This document shows, one piece after another, positions 9,610-19,281 of a DNA stretch of 31,307 nt; the first letter of the stretch is position 1; every line of letters begins with the position of its first letter. This stretch comes from a virus. Below the pieces are notes generated by a model that was given only the letters and a program-made list of their open reading frames with translations, was not told the DNA's origin and ran no database searches. The stretch lies in the IMG/VR virus record IMGVR_UViG_3300021962_000411, positions 1 through 31,307 of that record; one strand, written 5' to 3'. The position numbers and the translations under genes were made by a program.

Positions 9610-11466
9610 ATGTCTAAAAAGATAGCCTTAATACAAGTTTGGTTTGGGCCATTTCCTTCTTATTTCAACACCCATCTCAAAACATGCAAAAATCAAAGCC
9701 AAAACATAAACTTCTTTATATTCACAGATCAAAACATAAGCTCAAACTCATCCAATATAAAGATCTGTTATATGAACGAAAAGATATTAAAGCGCATTGT
9801 CGCCGACAAAACGTCAATGCATATTACAGAAGACATATCTTCGGGACGAAAGATATGTGATTACAGACCTTTGTATGGAATCCTTTTTGAACACTATTTT
9901 TGCGACTATGATTATATAGGATTTTATGATATTGATTGTATGTTTGGCGATATGTATGATTTATTGCTTCCTTTTTTAGATAAAGATATAATATCTATTG
10001 GAGATGATACTTATTTTAAAGGAGTTCGGGGGCCATTTACAATATGGAAAAACATACCTTTTTACAACAACTTCTATAAAAACATAAACGACTACGAAAC
10101 TTTCTTAAAAGATCCAGTATATCATGGAGTAGACGAACATCATTTCAACAACGCATTATCTCAACAATCAATACAAATAACAAGCTTCTCGGAACTATCC
10201 AACACACGCAAAAACGGCAAATACATTGGAGAAGCAGTTTTAAAAGGTAAAAAATTATACATCCAAGATCGCGAATCTCTATTATCACACTTCTATTACA
10301 AAAAAGATCTAGGAATACAAGATGATACCCTCTTCTACAACAAAAAAATATTATTAGAAGATTTTTATTGGGTAATATACTTTGATAAAAAATATGAGCC
10401 TGTCGCGAAACAAATGTTGAACACAATAAGTATGTTTTCTAATCGCAAATGTATTATTTATAGTCTTAATTATGATTTGGACGTTACAAGAGATTTAGAA
10501 CTGAACAAAGAACAGTTTATTTCTGTACCTTTTTATATATATAAAGACGACAATCAAGATATTGATTTATTAAGGAATATAAAACCATTCTGCCTAAAAG
10601 ATAGTTGCGAAAGATATCCGAATACTAATTTTGTATATATTGATACTGATTGTTTTTTAACTGTTACCGCCGATCATATTGCAAATTATGTTTCCAAGCT
10701 TAAAAATCATCCTTTAATTAATCTTAATTTATACGACAGCGTATTTCATACAAACTTTTTTGGCGACGGCAAACCTTTACACGGTCTACAAGTATTATCG
10801 GATGCTTTAAATATTCCTATTTCAGTATATCCAAGAAGAAAAGCTAATGTTATAGTTTACAACTCTGATCATCATAACTTTTTCTCAGAAGCTACAGAAA
10901 TATATGAAAAATACAAGAATACAAGACCGGGGATATTCGCTTTGCACGACGAAGACACTTTTAATATTTTATTATCCAAGTATAATTATACAGAAAGCCT
11001 ACCGACAGTAGATATCGAAGAAACAAATAAGTTGTATATAGAAAAATATAATGAATACGGCGCATCTAATTGTTTTTCGGCCCACAAGATCTTGCCAAAA
11101 CATATAAATAATATTTTTTGCTTTCATAGAGTAAAATCTATACCAGAATTCAAAGATATAAAAGAAAATTATCTTAAAACTGTATTCGCCCATGATGAAT
11201 TATATATAACCCAAAATGAAAAAGACGATCTTGTGTTAAGTAGGAAAAATTTTATGCCCGAAAAGCAATTTTCTCAGCTTGTTAATCTAACTATCTACGA
11301 TAAACGTGGAAATTTATTATATGATTTTGTCAATGTTGAGATATTTAAATACTTTCATTTTTGCGTTGGAAAAGTAGCCGCCAATCTAGATTATGTTTAC
11401 ATTAAAATAACTGAACCAGAATCTGGAAACATTTTGTTCAGTAAATTCACTCAAATTCATAAATGA
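9610..11466 (+). CDS. Two-domain glycosyltransferase (DUF6625-like N-half plus second GT-A-like half)
   Basis: A 618-residue protein. Residues ~1-245 match the DUF6625 glycosyltransferase-like pattern: IALIQVWFGPFPSYFNTHLK, then RKICDYRPLYGILFEHYF and the acidic motif GFYDIDCMFGD near residues 106-116. Residues ~255-520 hold a second GT-A-like region with FVYIDTDCFLT (DxD) near 343. Residues ~540-618 are a short extra part. It should transfer sugars from nucleotide sugars in the cytoplasm, acceptor unknown. TATAAT lies 5 nt before ATG, so the mRNA may begin at or near the start codon. The stop overlaps the next ATG (ATGA), coupling the two. Confidence 0.8.
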   Translation: MSKKIALIQVWFGPFPSYFNTHLKTCKNQSQNINFFIFTDQNISSNSSNIKICYMNEKILKRIVADKTSMHITEDISSGRKICDYRPLYGILFEHYFCDYDYIGFYDIDCMFGDMYDLLLPFLDKDIISIGDDTYFKGVRGPFTIWKNIPFYNNFYKNINDYETFLKDPVYHGVDEHHFNNALSQQSIQITSFSELSNTRKNGKYIGEAVLKGKKLYIQDRESLLSHFYYKKDLGIQDDTLFYNKKILLEDFYWVIYFDKKYEPVAKQMLNTISMFSNRKCIIYSLNYDLDVTRDLELNKEQFISVPFYIYKDDNQDIDLLRNIKPFCLKDSCERYPNTNFVYIDTDCFLTVTADHIANYVSKLKNHPLINLNLYDSVFHTNFFGDGKPLHGLQVLSDALNIPISVYPRRKANVIVYNSDHHNFFSEATEIYEKYKNTRPGIFALHDEDTFNILLSKYNYTESLPTVDIEETNKLYIEKYNEYGASNCFSAHKILPKHINNIFCFHRVKSIPEFKDIKENYLKTVFAHDELYITQNEKDDLVLSRKNFMPEKQFSQLVNLTIYDKRGNLLYDFVNVEIFKYFHFCVGKVAANLDYVYIKITEPESGNILFSKFTQIHK

Positions 11467-14400
11467 AAATCTTAGGTCACGCGAGTTACGTTGGAAATAC
11501 AGGTTACAACGCTCATTCAAAAGGATTTTTTCGCGCACTTAGTAAAAAAGTACAAACCAAAGTAAGGAATTTTTCAATTGGTCCTAATTGGAGTGGATAC
11601 GAAGGAAAAAATAATAATCCTCATGGCACAGACGTTAATGATTTAGATAAAAATATACTTATTTCTCAAAGTCTTTTTGATGCCGATAGAAATTTAAATG
11701 ATTTTCCTATTTATAATTATGATGGATCTTATGTTCCAGATATTAACATTATTCTTAATAGCGTAAACCATTATTATTTTTATCAATCTTACAAAGGCCC
11801 AAAAATTGGGTACGTTGTTTGGGAAAACACATTATATCCAGAAGATTTTTTTGCAAAATTATTAGAATGCGATCAAGTTTGGGTTCCTACTGAATGGCAA
11901 GCAAAAATCACCATTGATCAGGGCATTTCGGCAGATAAAGTAAAAATAGTGCGAGAAGCTGTAGATCCAGCAGTTTATCAAACAATAACTTCTCCATTAT
12001 CTAATGATATTTTTACATTTGTTTTATTTGGATCTTGGGGAGATCGAAAAAGCACGAAAGAAATCATAAAAAGTTTTATAAAAGTTTTCGGCGGCAACAA
12101 TAAAGTTCAATTAATTCTTTCTGTCGCCAATACTTTTAATAATGATGGATTTGCAAATACTCATGAAAGATTAAAAGCGAATAATCTGTATGCGCCCAAC
12201 ATAAAAGTTGTTGATTTTGTTCCAAGAGAAGATTATATCCGATATATTCAAAACGCACACGTTTTTCTTTCTTGTGCGCGTGGAGAAGGATGGAATATAC
12301 CTCTTATTGAGGCAATGGCTTGTGGCACACCTTCTATATATTCCAATTGTAGTGGGCAACTTGAATTTGCACAAAATTTAGGAATACCAATTGATATAAA
12401 AGGACTAGTTTTAGCTAAGAATTTTGAAGAAAATAAAAATCAAAACTCACCGGGATATTGGTATGAGCCTGATTTTGAAGATTTAGAAAAAAAGATGATG
12501 GATGTGTACTTAAACCATTCTTTTTACAAGCAAAAAGCTATTAAAGAATCTAAACATATTAGAGAAACTTTTACATGGGAAAATGCTGCTAATGCAGCAG
12601 TTGAACATTTAAAAGAATTTGCACATAAGAAAGTTAGGTTAGAAGTTAGTTGTAGTTTTGTTGGAACTGGAGGTTTAAATATATTTTGTCAAGAAATGTT
12701 GCCTAACTTAAATGAAATTTGCGAAGTAAAAGTTAGAAATTACACAATTGGTAACAATTGGAAAGGCTACAGTCTAAATCCGCACGACTTAGATATAGAA
12801 GATCATCACAAAAGAATTTTACATAAACAAACTTTATATAATTCTGACAACTCAAGATCAGATTATCCAATCTATAATTATAAAAAACAATTTGCGCCAA
12901 ATGTTAACCTTGTTATGGAAGGTTTGAATCATTTTTATTTTTACGACGATTATGTTGGCCCAAAAATTGCCTATACGATGTACGAAACAACAAAATTTCC
13001 AGATAACTTTTTAAATCAATTAAAAACTTTTGACCAGTTATGGATTCCTTCTCAATGGCAAAAAGATAATTTAATCAATCAAAATTTTCCAGAAAATAAA
13101 TTAAAAGTTGTTCCTTTGGGTGTTGATGAAAATGTATTTTTTCCTATTTCAGAAAAATTTAAAAAGTTTACCTTTGTCTTGATTGGTAGATGGGACGCTA
13201 GAAAAAGCACCATGGAAATTATAAGGTCTTTTAAAGACAATTTTGAAAATAACGACAATGTTGAACTTTTGTTATTGGTAGATAATCCATTCGACATCGA
13301 TGGACTGGGATCTACAGAAAATAGATTACAACATTATAATTTAAATTGTAAAAATATTAAAGTTTTGTCGTTCACAACGAAAGAAGATTATTTATATATA
13401 TTGCAACGCTCTCACGTTTTCTTATCATGTTCTCGCGCAGAAGGTTGGAACCTTCCTCTCATAGAATCTATGGCTTGTGGAATAGTGTCAATCTATTCTA
13501 ACTGTAGCGCACAACTAGAATTTGCAAAAAATCTTGGAGTTTCGATCAATGTACTTGGCGAAGAACCAGCGTCCAATTATAACGCAAGGCAATTTGATAA
13601 AGATATAGTTGGAAATTATTATATTCCAGATTTTAAAGATTTGTCGAACAAGATGATTGACATATACAATAATTATTCTTATTATAAAGACATAGCGATT
13701 ATAGAATCACAAATCATAAGAGATAATTTTTCTTGGAAAAAGTCTTCTCAAAAAGCTTTTAGTTATATAAACGATTTAATCACAAATATGAAAAAAATAG
13801 AATTCGTTAGATTTGTAGGTGACGACAAAGGCATTGAATACAAAAACATTAGCGATAAAAAAATTAAAATAAAAGTTAAAATATTCGATACACAAAAGAA
13901 TTCTTATGTTTATGAAAGTGATTTAACTTTAGATCCACAGATTTTGTATTTTTCTAGCTTGAATGGTGATTACAAGCCCGAAGAGAAATTAAGATTTGAA
14001 ATTTTTGACGATTTTGACATGCTTCAATTGTCCATAGAAAAAGATTTTCCCAAGATTAAGCGTTTAGATTATGTAATCATAAGAGGTAGCGAACATATCG
14101 ACAACGAAGATTTTTCTTTTTTATACAATAAAAGAAACAACATGTTTCATTTTGAACCTACTAAAAAAGAATTTAAAAATCTTAACTTTGTAATTAAAGA
14201 TTTAAGTTCTAATTTGACTTTTACATCATTCTTTGATAAAGATTTTGTTTTTGCAAAAGGTTTCTCTTATTTTACCAGTCCGATCACCACAAGAGATTTA
14301 GATTTGAATTTTTTTAGTGGTTTGAAAGTTTTGGCGTTTAAAAATAAAAAACTATTCTTTGAAATAGATGTTCCAATCGATAAAAGCTTTTATAATAAAA

Positions 14401-15935
14401 GCTCATGCCGAAAATTCTTATATAATGACGATGATTCAGTAAATATTTTGGATAACTTTTTTACCCAAAAGATAGATTTTTATAATTACAATTTCTATTC
14501 TAAACATATTCGCGAAAAAGATGTGGTCGTCGATATTGGGGCTAGCTGTGGAAGTTTTATAGATTTTTGTTTATCTAAAAATGTAAGTAAAATTATAGCT
14601 TTAGAACCGTCTCCATCTTTTACCATACTAAACAATACATTTGAAAACGAAACAAGAGTAATAGCCGAGAATAAAGCGATTTCTGTAGACAATAAGAATA
14701 AAAAGTTTCTAGTTGAAAGTCTAACTACATTAAGTCGCATAACTGAAACCGATATATCAGATAAAAATTATATAGAAGTAAAATGCATAAGTCTTGATGC
14801 TCTAATTTTTAAATATAATTTAAATAAAATAGATGTTTTGAAAATGGATATTGAAGGATATGAATATGAGATTTTTAAAAACTTGCAAAATGATACCTTA
14901 ACCAATATAAATAAAATTATCTTAGAATTTCATGCAAATGAAAATAATAAATTAGATTCTATTAAGGAAAAACTATTAAATTGCGGATACAAATTAGAAA
15001 CATTTGATTTATCTTTTAATAAAAAAGATACTTCAACAATCGATAAAGGATATATGTTGGCTTATCGAAATGATATATATGAAATTGTAAACGAATCATC
15101 TTCTTTGGGCGATGCGATAGCTTGGACAGGAATTGTAGACTCTTTTCAAAAACAAAAACAACAACAAGTTAATTTTTATACTCCGTTTAAAGACCTTTTT
15201 GAATCTCAATATAAAAATATTAATTTTTATAACTATTGGGAAAAACCAATAGATACTTCTGGATGTTATTCTATTGGGTGTTTTGATATAAATGGCACAA
15301 AATGGAATCAATTTAGCCTTCAAGAAATCGCTTCTAAAATATTAGATATCAAACACGAAGAATCTGTAACCAAAGTCGCTTTGCCACAAAATCTTAAGAA
15401 TAATTTCAAGAGAAAGTATGTTTGTATTGGATCTCTCTCTACATCTCAAGCTAAGTTTTGGAATAATCCTTCTGGCTGGACAAGAACTGTAGAATATTTA
15501 AATAGTTTAGGTTATGATGTAGTATCTATAGATAAAAATAATAATATTGGTTGCGGAGAATATATTAATTATATTCCTGTAAACTCTATAGATAAAACAG
15601 GAGATATTCCATTATCCGAAAGAATTAATGATTTATATTTTTGCGATTTCTTTATTGGTTTAGGATCGGGTTTGTCTTGGTTAGCTTGGGCGGTTGGAAA
15701 GCCAGTTATTATGATATCTGGATTTTCAGATCCTGTTTCTGAATTTTATACTCCATACAGAGTAATCAATAAAAATGTATGCAATAGCTGTTGGAACGAT
15801 CCTAATTTGACTTTCGATAAGGGAAATTGGGCGTGGTGTCCTAGAGATAAAAATTTTGAATGTTCTAGAGAGATTTCATTTGACATGGTGAAAGAAAAAA
15901 TAGATCTTTGTATAAAGGATTTAAATAGCAAGTGA
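11463..15935 (+). CDS. Modular glycan enzyme: GT4 - GT4 - linker - FkbM methyltransferase - TibC/Aah-like heptosyltransferase
   Basis: 1490 residues. Residues 1-390 and ~395-780 are two homologous GT4 (GT-B) domains. They share SQSLFDAD/KQTLYNSD, the E-x7-E sites in RGEGWNIPLIE (~274) and RAEGWNLPLIE (~658), and ACG..SIYSNCS.QLEFA. A beta-rich linker runs to ~1000. An FkbM-type SAM methyltransferase follows (VVDIGASCGSF ~1021, VLKMDIEGYEYE ~1128). The last ~280 residues resemble autotransporter heptosyltransferases TibC/Aah: SSSLGDAIAW ~1212, GLGSGLSWLAWAVGKPVIMI, and four Cys (CNSC, WCP, FEC ~1439-1470) matching the TibC iron finger. It would build, methylate and attach glycans. Acceptor unknown. 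Confidence 0.85.
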   Translation: MKILGHASYVGNTGYNAHSKGFFRALSKKVQTKVRNFSIGPNWSGYEGKNNNPHGTDVNDLDKNILISQSLFDADRNLNDFPIYNYDGSYVPDINIILNSVNHYYFYQSYKGPKIGYVVWENTLYPEDFFAKLLECDQVWVPTEWQAKITIDQGISADKVKIVREAVDPAVYQTITSPLSNDIFTFVLFGSWGDRKSTKEIIKSFIKVFGGNNKVQLILSVANTFNNDGFANTHERLKANNLYAPNIKVVDFVPREDYIRYIQNAHVFLSCARGEGWNIPLIEAMACGTPSIYSNCSGQLEFAQNLGIPIDIKGLVLAKNFEENKNQNSPGYWYEPDFEDLEKKMMDVYLNHSFYKQKAIKESKHIRETFTWENAANAAVEHLKEFAHKKVRLEVSCSFVGTGGLNIFCQEMLPNLNEICEVKVRNYTIGNNWKGYSLNPHDLDIEDHHKRILHKQTLYNSDNSRSDYPIYNYKKQFAPNVNLVMEGLNHFYFYDDYVGPKIAYTMYETTKFPDNFLNQLKTFDQLWIPSQWQKDNLINQNFPENKLKVVPLGVDENVFFPISEKFKKFTFVLIGRWDARKSTMEIIRSFKDNFENNDNVELLLLVDNPFDIDGLGSTENRLQHYNLNCKNIKVLSFTTKEDYLYILQRSHVFLSCSRAEGWNLPLIESMACGIVSIYSNCSAQLEFAKNLGVSINVLGEEPASNYNARQFDKDIVGNYYIPDFKDLSNKMIDIYNNYSYYKDIAIIESQIIRDNFSWKKSSQKAFSYINDLITNMKKIEFVRFVGDDKGIEYKNISDKKIKIKVKIFDTQKNSYVYESDLTLDPQILYFSSLNGDYKPEEKLRFEIFDDFDMLQLSIEKDFPKIKRLDYVIIRGSEHIDNEDFSFLYNKRNNMFHFEPTKKEFKNLNFVIKDLSSNLTFTSFFDKDFVFAKGFSYFTSPITTRDLDLNFFSGLKVLAFKNKKLFFEIDVPIDKSFYNKSSCRKFLYNDDDSVNILDNFFTQKIDFYNYNFYSKHIREKDVVVDIGASCGSFIDFCLSKNVSKIIALEPSPSFTILNNTFENETRVIAENKAISVDNKNKKFLVESLTTLSRITETDISDKNYIEVKCISLDALIFKYNLNKIDVLKMDIEGYEYEIFKNLQNDTLTNINKIILEFHANENNKLDSIKEKLLNCGYKLETFDLSFNKKDTSTIDKGYMLAYRNDIYEIVNESSSLGDAIAWTGIVDSFQKQKQQQVNFYTPFKDLFESQYKNINFYNYWEKPIDTSGCYSIGCFDINGTKWNQFSLQEIASKILDIKHEESVTKVALPQNLKNNFKRKYVCIGSLSTSQAKFWNNPSGWTRTVEYLNSLGYDVVSIDKNNNIGCGEYINYIPVNSIDKTGDIPLSERINDLYFCDFFIGLGSGLSWLAWAVGKPVIMISGFSDPVSEFYTPYRVINKNVCNSCWNDPNLTFDKGNWAWCPRDKNFECSREISFDMVKEKIDLCIKDLNSK

Positions 15936-16756
15936 AAACAAAAATTATTTTAACCACTTCATCTTTGGGAGATACTATTGGTGCGGTGGCTCAAGTAGAT
16001 AAGTATCAAAAATTAACAAATGATGAAGTAGGATTTTTTATTAATGCTTCTTTCGTTTGTCTTTTTGAAAAATCGTATCCTAACATAAGTTTTAATCCAG
16101 TAAACTTTGAATACGAACAGCAAAAATCAATAAATTTTTATTTTGATCGCCCATTACAGAAAGGATTTTCTGATGATCTTAAAATGGAGTACGAAGAAAT
16201 AAATACTTTGATTGATAATTATTCAGGAGTCAGACCAATAAAGCAAAAGTACATAACAATCTCTACGCATTCGACTCATCAAGGCCGTTATTGGAATAAT
16301 AATGATGGTTGGAACGATCTAATTAAATATTTAAAATTTAAATATGATATTTCTGCTGTTTGTATTGATAGAGATTATTCTTTTGGTATAAAATCTTGCA
16401 TGAATCCGATACCTAAAAAGGCGATAAATAGATCTGGTTTAAATTTAAAAGAATGTATTAATTATATCAATCATGCTGAATTTCATATAGGAACTTCTAA
16501 TGGATTATCATGGTTGGCTCATGGCATAGGAAAACATGTCATGTTAATTTCAAACGTTACTAAACCTTGGTGTGAATTCACAAAAAATATAACGAGAATT
16601 TACAATGATTCTGTTTGTAATGGATGTTTAAATGAAGAAAAATTTGATCCTTCTGATTGGTTGTGGTGTCCAAGAAAAAAGAATTTTGAATGTACAAAAA
16701 AAATATCATTTGAAAGCATTAAATCAAAAATAGACAATTGTATTATAAATTTATGA
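15932..16756 (+). CDS. Free-standing TibC/Aah-like heptosyltransferase
   Basis: A 274-residue protein starting with GTG that overlaps the previous stop (GTGA). It is a paralogue of the C-terminal module of the preceding enzyme: TSSLGDTIGAVAQ, ISTHSTHQGRYWNNNDGW, GTSNGLSWLAHGIGKHVMLI and the four-cysteine end (VCNGC, WLWCPRKKNFEC). Known members of this GT family O-heptosylate autotransporter adhesins in the bacterial cytoplasm. This copy lacks the N-terminal part of TibC (~400 residues), so it is either a minimal enzyme or works with the modular enzyme. Sugar donor not predictable. Confidence 0.8.
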   Translation: MKTKIILTTSSLGDTIGAVAQVDKYQKLTNDEVGFFINASFVCLFEKSYPNISFNPVNFEYEQQKSINFYFDRPLQKGFSDDLKMEYEEINTLIDNYSGVRPIKQKYITISTHSTHQGRYWNNNDGWNDLIKYLKFKYDISAVCIDRDYSFGIKSCMNPIPKKAINRSGLNLKECINYINHAEFHIGTSNGLSWLAHGIGKHVMLISNVTKPWCEFTKNITRIYNDSVCNGCLNEEKFDPSDWLWCPRKKNFECTKKISFESIKSKIDNCIINL

Positions 16757-17136
16757 TTACTATTTTGGTAGACGAAGCTTACGCTTTTGATTATTTAAGT
16801 ATTTTAGAGATTAAAAAACAAAAATCTTCTAATAATGTTCAAGCGTGGTTAAATTGTTGGTCGCATTTGCAAAATCAATTTGAGCGTGAAAAATGGTTAT
16901 CAATGATATATTCACAAGAATATAAAGATATGATAAACGCCAATCAATTAACTTTTGAAGCCGTAGATAAAGCTAAAAATAATGAAGTAACTGCTCGGTA
17001 TGTTGATTATTGTAATTATCAAAGATATATAGCTAAAGAAAATTTTCAAAAGAAATTTTTCAATACTAATTTATCTGAGTTGAAGATAGGTTATGAAAAA
17101 TATACTGATAGTAATCACACTGTTTCTCTAATGTGA
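16753..17136 (+). CDS. Small hypothetical protein coupled to the glycosyltransferases
   Basis: ATG 16753 overlaps the stop of the heptosyltransferase (ATGA), favouring it over the upstream ATG 15 nt earlier. The 127-residue product starts MITILVDEAYAFDYLSILEI and has two long helical parts with many Trp and Tyr (AWLNCWSHLQNQF, TARYVDYCNYQRYIAKENFQ). No catalytic motif is seen. Its last 71 nt overlap the 3' end of the opposite-strand GT4 gene. Operon position suggests a role with the glycosyltransferases, possibly as an accessory factor. Family unknown. Confidence 0.75.
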   Translation: MITILVDEAYAFDYLSILEIKKQKSSNNVQAWLNCWSHLQNQFEREKWLSMIYSQEYKDMINANQLTFEAVDKAKNNEVTARYVDYCNYQRYIAKENFQKKFFNTNLSELKIGYEKYTDSNHTVSLM

Positions 17137-18148
17137 ATTTTGAAATTGCGTTTCTATAGCAATTTTCTGGATTAATAAATTTATCTATATTTTGAACAGC
17201 ATAAACAATATCATTTATGCTGGAACATCTTAGTCCAGTTTCTCCTTGCAATACGGTTTCAGTAAATCCGCCAAAATTTGTTGTTATTGTTGGAGTTCCT
17301 GAAAACTGAGCTTCAATAACGGTCCAATTACATGGTTCAATAAATAAAGAAGGCGCAAATAAAAATTTAGCATCACTAAGTAAATACATTCTTTTGATTG
17401 GATCGACAAAGCCAACAAATTGACAATATCTAGTATCTTTTAAATCAAGTATATTTGGGCCAGCAAAAATTATATCTTGTTTTAAATCGTTGCATATATC
17501 ATATACAAGTTTAGCTCCTTTTTCTTCTGTAATTCTACCAAGAAATAAAGCTGTGTTTGACTTTTCTTTTTTATATAAGAAATCATTTGGATCAAAACCT
17601 GGATAAACTACAAATTCAGATCCTAAATCTATGTATGTGTGTGAATGGCCGTGCATTTTATGCATTTGGCTATGCGTTTCAAATATTTTGATTGGCGCAA
17701 ACATGCTATCATAACCAATACTTGGTTCTACTACAATCGCTTTATTGTAAAAATGTTTTACGCATGATTCATGAGCAAATCCAAACCAGCATAATATAAA
17801 TTCTTTATTTGATTTAATTCTTTTATTTAATTCTGATATACAATTATTATTGAAGGTTCTTACAGCATCCGTGTTTACGTTTTGATCAAAACCTTTATTC
17901 TTCCAATCATTTAAGTTGCCATAACTCTTTTTTAATATATCATTATTAGTAACATTAATATGTTCTGTGCAATTAACGCTAGAATCTTCATGACCATAAT
18001 GATAAACAGTATGGCCTCTTTTGGTCATTTCATCACAAAATTTATAAACCTTTTGAACGAACGCGCACAAAGATATATCCTTTTTTGTAGGTGAATATGG
18101 AACGCTCAAACAGTGAAAAACCATACAATATAGTGTAACTCCTTTCAT
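17066..18148 (-). CDS. GT4-type glycosyltransferase on the opposite strand
   Basis: A 360-residue GT-B enzyme. The N-terminal half has the acceptor-side pattern MVFHCLSVPYSPTKKD, KRGHTVYHYGHE. The C-terminal half has ALFLGRITEEKGAKLVYDI and LFAPSLFIEPCNWTVIEAQF, with the E-x7-E donor motif (EPCNWTVIE), then GTPTITTNFGGFTETV. It should be a retaining nucleotide-sugar transferase. Start 18148 (MKGVTLYC) or the Met eight codons later. It is the only - gene right of 9.3 kb. Its start is 3 nt from the divergent PhoH start, and its end overlaps 17136, so it looks inserted as a unit. Confidence 0.85.
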   Translation of the reverse strand: MKGVTLYCMVFHCLSVPYSPTKKDISLCAFVQKVYKFCDEMTKRGHTVYHYGHEDSSVNCTEHINVTNNDILKKSYGNLNDWKNKGFDQNVNTDAVRTFNNNCISELNKRIKSNKEFILCWFGFAHESCVKHFYNKAIVVEPSIGYDSMFAPIKIFETHSQMHKMHGHSHTYIDLGSEFVVYPGFDPNDFLYKKEKSNTALFLGRITEEKGAKLVYDICNDLKQDIIFAGPNILDLKDTRYCQFVGFVDPIKRMYLLSDAKFLFAPSLFIEPCNWTVIEAQFSGTPTITTNFGGFTETVLQGETGLRCSSINDIVYAVQNIDKFINPENCYRNAISKFTLEKQCDYYQYIFHNLSSTQIN

Positions 18149-18151
18149 AAC

Positions 18152-18901
18152 ATGTCAACCAAAAAGAAGAAAATTCAAAAAGAAAAAGAAGATCTAAACG
18201 AAATTATTGCCGATAATCATTTTAGATCTGTTAAATTAAACATTAAAAACTTCAATTTAACAGATAAGCAAAAAAGTTTCGCGCAGATAGCATTTGATAA
18301 GAATACTAAAATTATTTTTATCAATGGTCCAGCAGGTTCTTCTAAAACCTTTTTAGCCGTCTACTGTGCGCTTCATATTTTGAATATGAATTCGAGAGCA
18401 GAATTGAAATATATAAGAACAATAGCGGAATCTGGAGAAAGAGCGTTAGGATCTCTTCCTGGGACTGTAGACGAAAAGTTTAATCCATTTATGATGCCTC
18501 TTTATGATAAATTGGATGAACTACTTCCTATGTCTCAATCAAAGTATTTAGAAACAAATGGTTTTATTGAGGCTTTGCCTATTAATTTCTTAAGAGGAGC
18601 GACTTGGAACGATAAAGTAATTATTGCAGACGAATCTCAAAACTATAGCAGCAAAGAATTGGTCACACTGCTTACTCGTATTGGAGAAAATACCAAAATG
18701 TTTATCTGCGGTGACGCTATGCAATCAGACATTGGAAACAAATCTGGTTTCATGAGAGTCTACGATCTTTTTAACAATAAAGAAAGCGAAGACAGAGGAA
18801 TTTATTGTTTTCAATTCGATGAAGAAGATATTATGCGTAGTGAAATACTAAAGTATATAGTTTCAGTCTTTAAAAAATTAGATAAAACTAATATACAATG
18901 A
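18152..18901 (+). CDS. PhoH-like ATPase
   Basis: A 249-residue protein. A Lys-rich head is followed by LTDKQKSFAQIAFD (Q-motif-like), Walker A INGPAGSSKTFLA near 58-65, ERALGSLPGTVDEKF, Walker B KVIIADESQNYSSKE near 156-168 and FICGDAMQSDIG. These match PhoH/PhoL P-loop ATPases common in phages. Their exact role is not settled, though an RNA-helicase-like or nuclease-coupled function has been proposed. First gene of a tightly overlapping + operon ending in the large terminase. Its promoter must overlap the divergent GT4 gene. Confidence 0.9.
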   Translation: MSTKKKKIQKEKEDLNEIIADNHFRSVKLNIKNFNLTDKQKSFAQIAFDKNTKIIFINGPAGSSKTFLAVYCALHILNMNSRAELKYIRTIAESGERALGSLPGTVDEKFNPFMMPLYDKLDELLPMSQSKYLETNGFIEALPINFLRGATWNDKVIIADESQNYSSKELVTLLTRIGENTKMFICGDAMQSDIGNKSGFMRVYDLFNNKESEDRGIYCFQFDEEDIMRSEILKYIVSVFKKLDKTNIQ

Positions 18902-18915
18902 TATAATATTGGTGT

Positions 18916-19281
18916 ATGTACTGTAGCCAATGTGGTTTTAAAAATGGGGTTGGATCGAAGTTTTGTTCTAGCTGTGGAACAGCTTTAATGACGAATGTTC
19001 AACAACCTCAGATTAGAAAACAAATTCAAACTACACAAAAAGAAGTAGACGAAGATGGTTTGCCTACTTCTGTAGTCAAGCCAAGACGTTTAGAATATGA
19101 AATCGAAAGACCAGAGAAGAATAAGTTTCTAGCAAGTGAAATAATTCATTCTCCTCCATCTTCTGAAAAATTTTCTAGACCGAGAGGCAATGTCAGCAAG
19201 CTTACTAAGGAAGAATACTTGTCACAATCATTAAAAGAGTGCGCTCCTAGTAAGAACTTCAAAGAAATAAATGAAGCATAA
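18916..19281 (+). CDS. Zinc-ribbon protein with disordered tail
   Basis: A 121-residue protein. MYCSQCGFKNGVGSKFCSSC puts cysteines at 3, 6, 17 and 20 in a classic zinc-ribbon fold as in the zinc_ribbon/DZR families. The rest is Gln/Lys/Pro-rich and probably disordered. No enzyme motif. It starts 14 nt after PhoH and overlaps the sigma-like gene by 11 nt. Location next to a sigma-like factor suggests a role in transcription or nucleic-acid binding, by inference only. Confidence 0.8.
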   Translation: MYCSQCGFKNGVGSKFCSSCGTALMTNVQQPQIRKQIQTTQKEVDEDGLPTSVVKPRRLEYEIERPEKNKFLASEIIHSPPSSEKFSRPRGNVSKLTKEEYLSQSLKECAPSKNFKEINEA

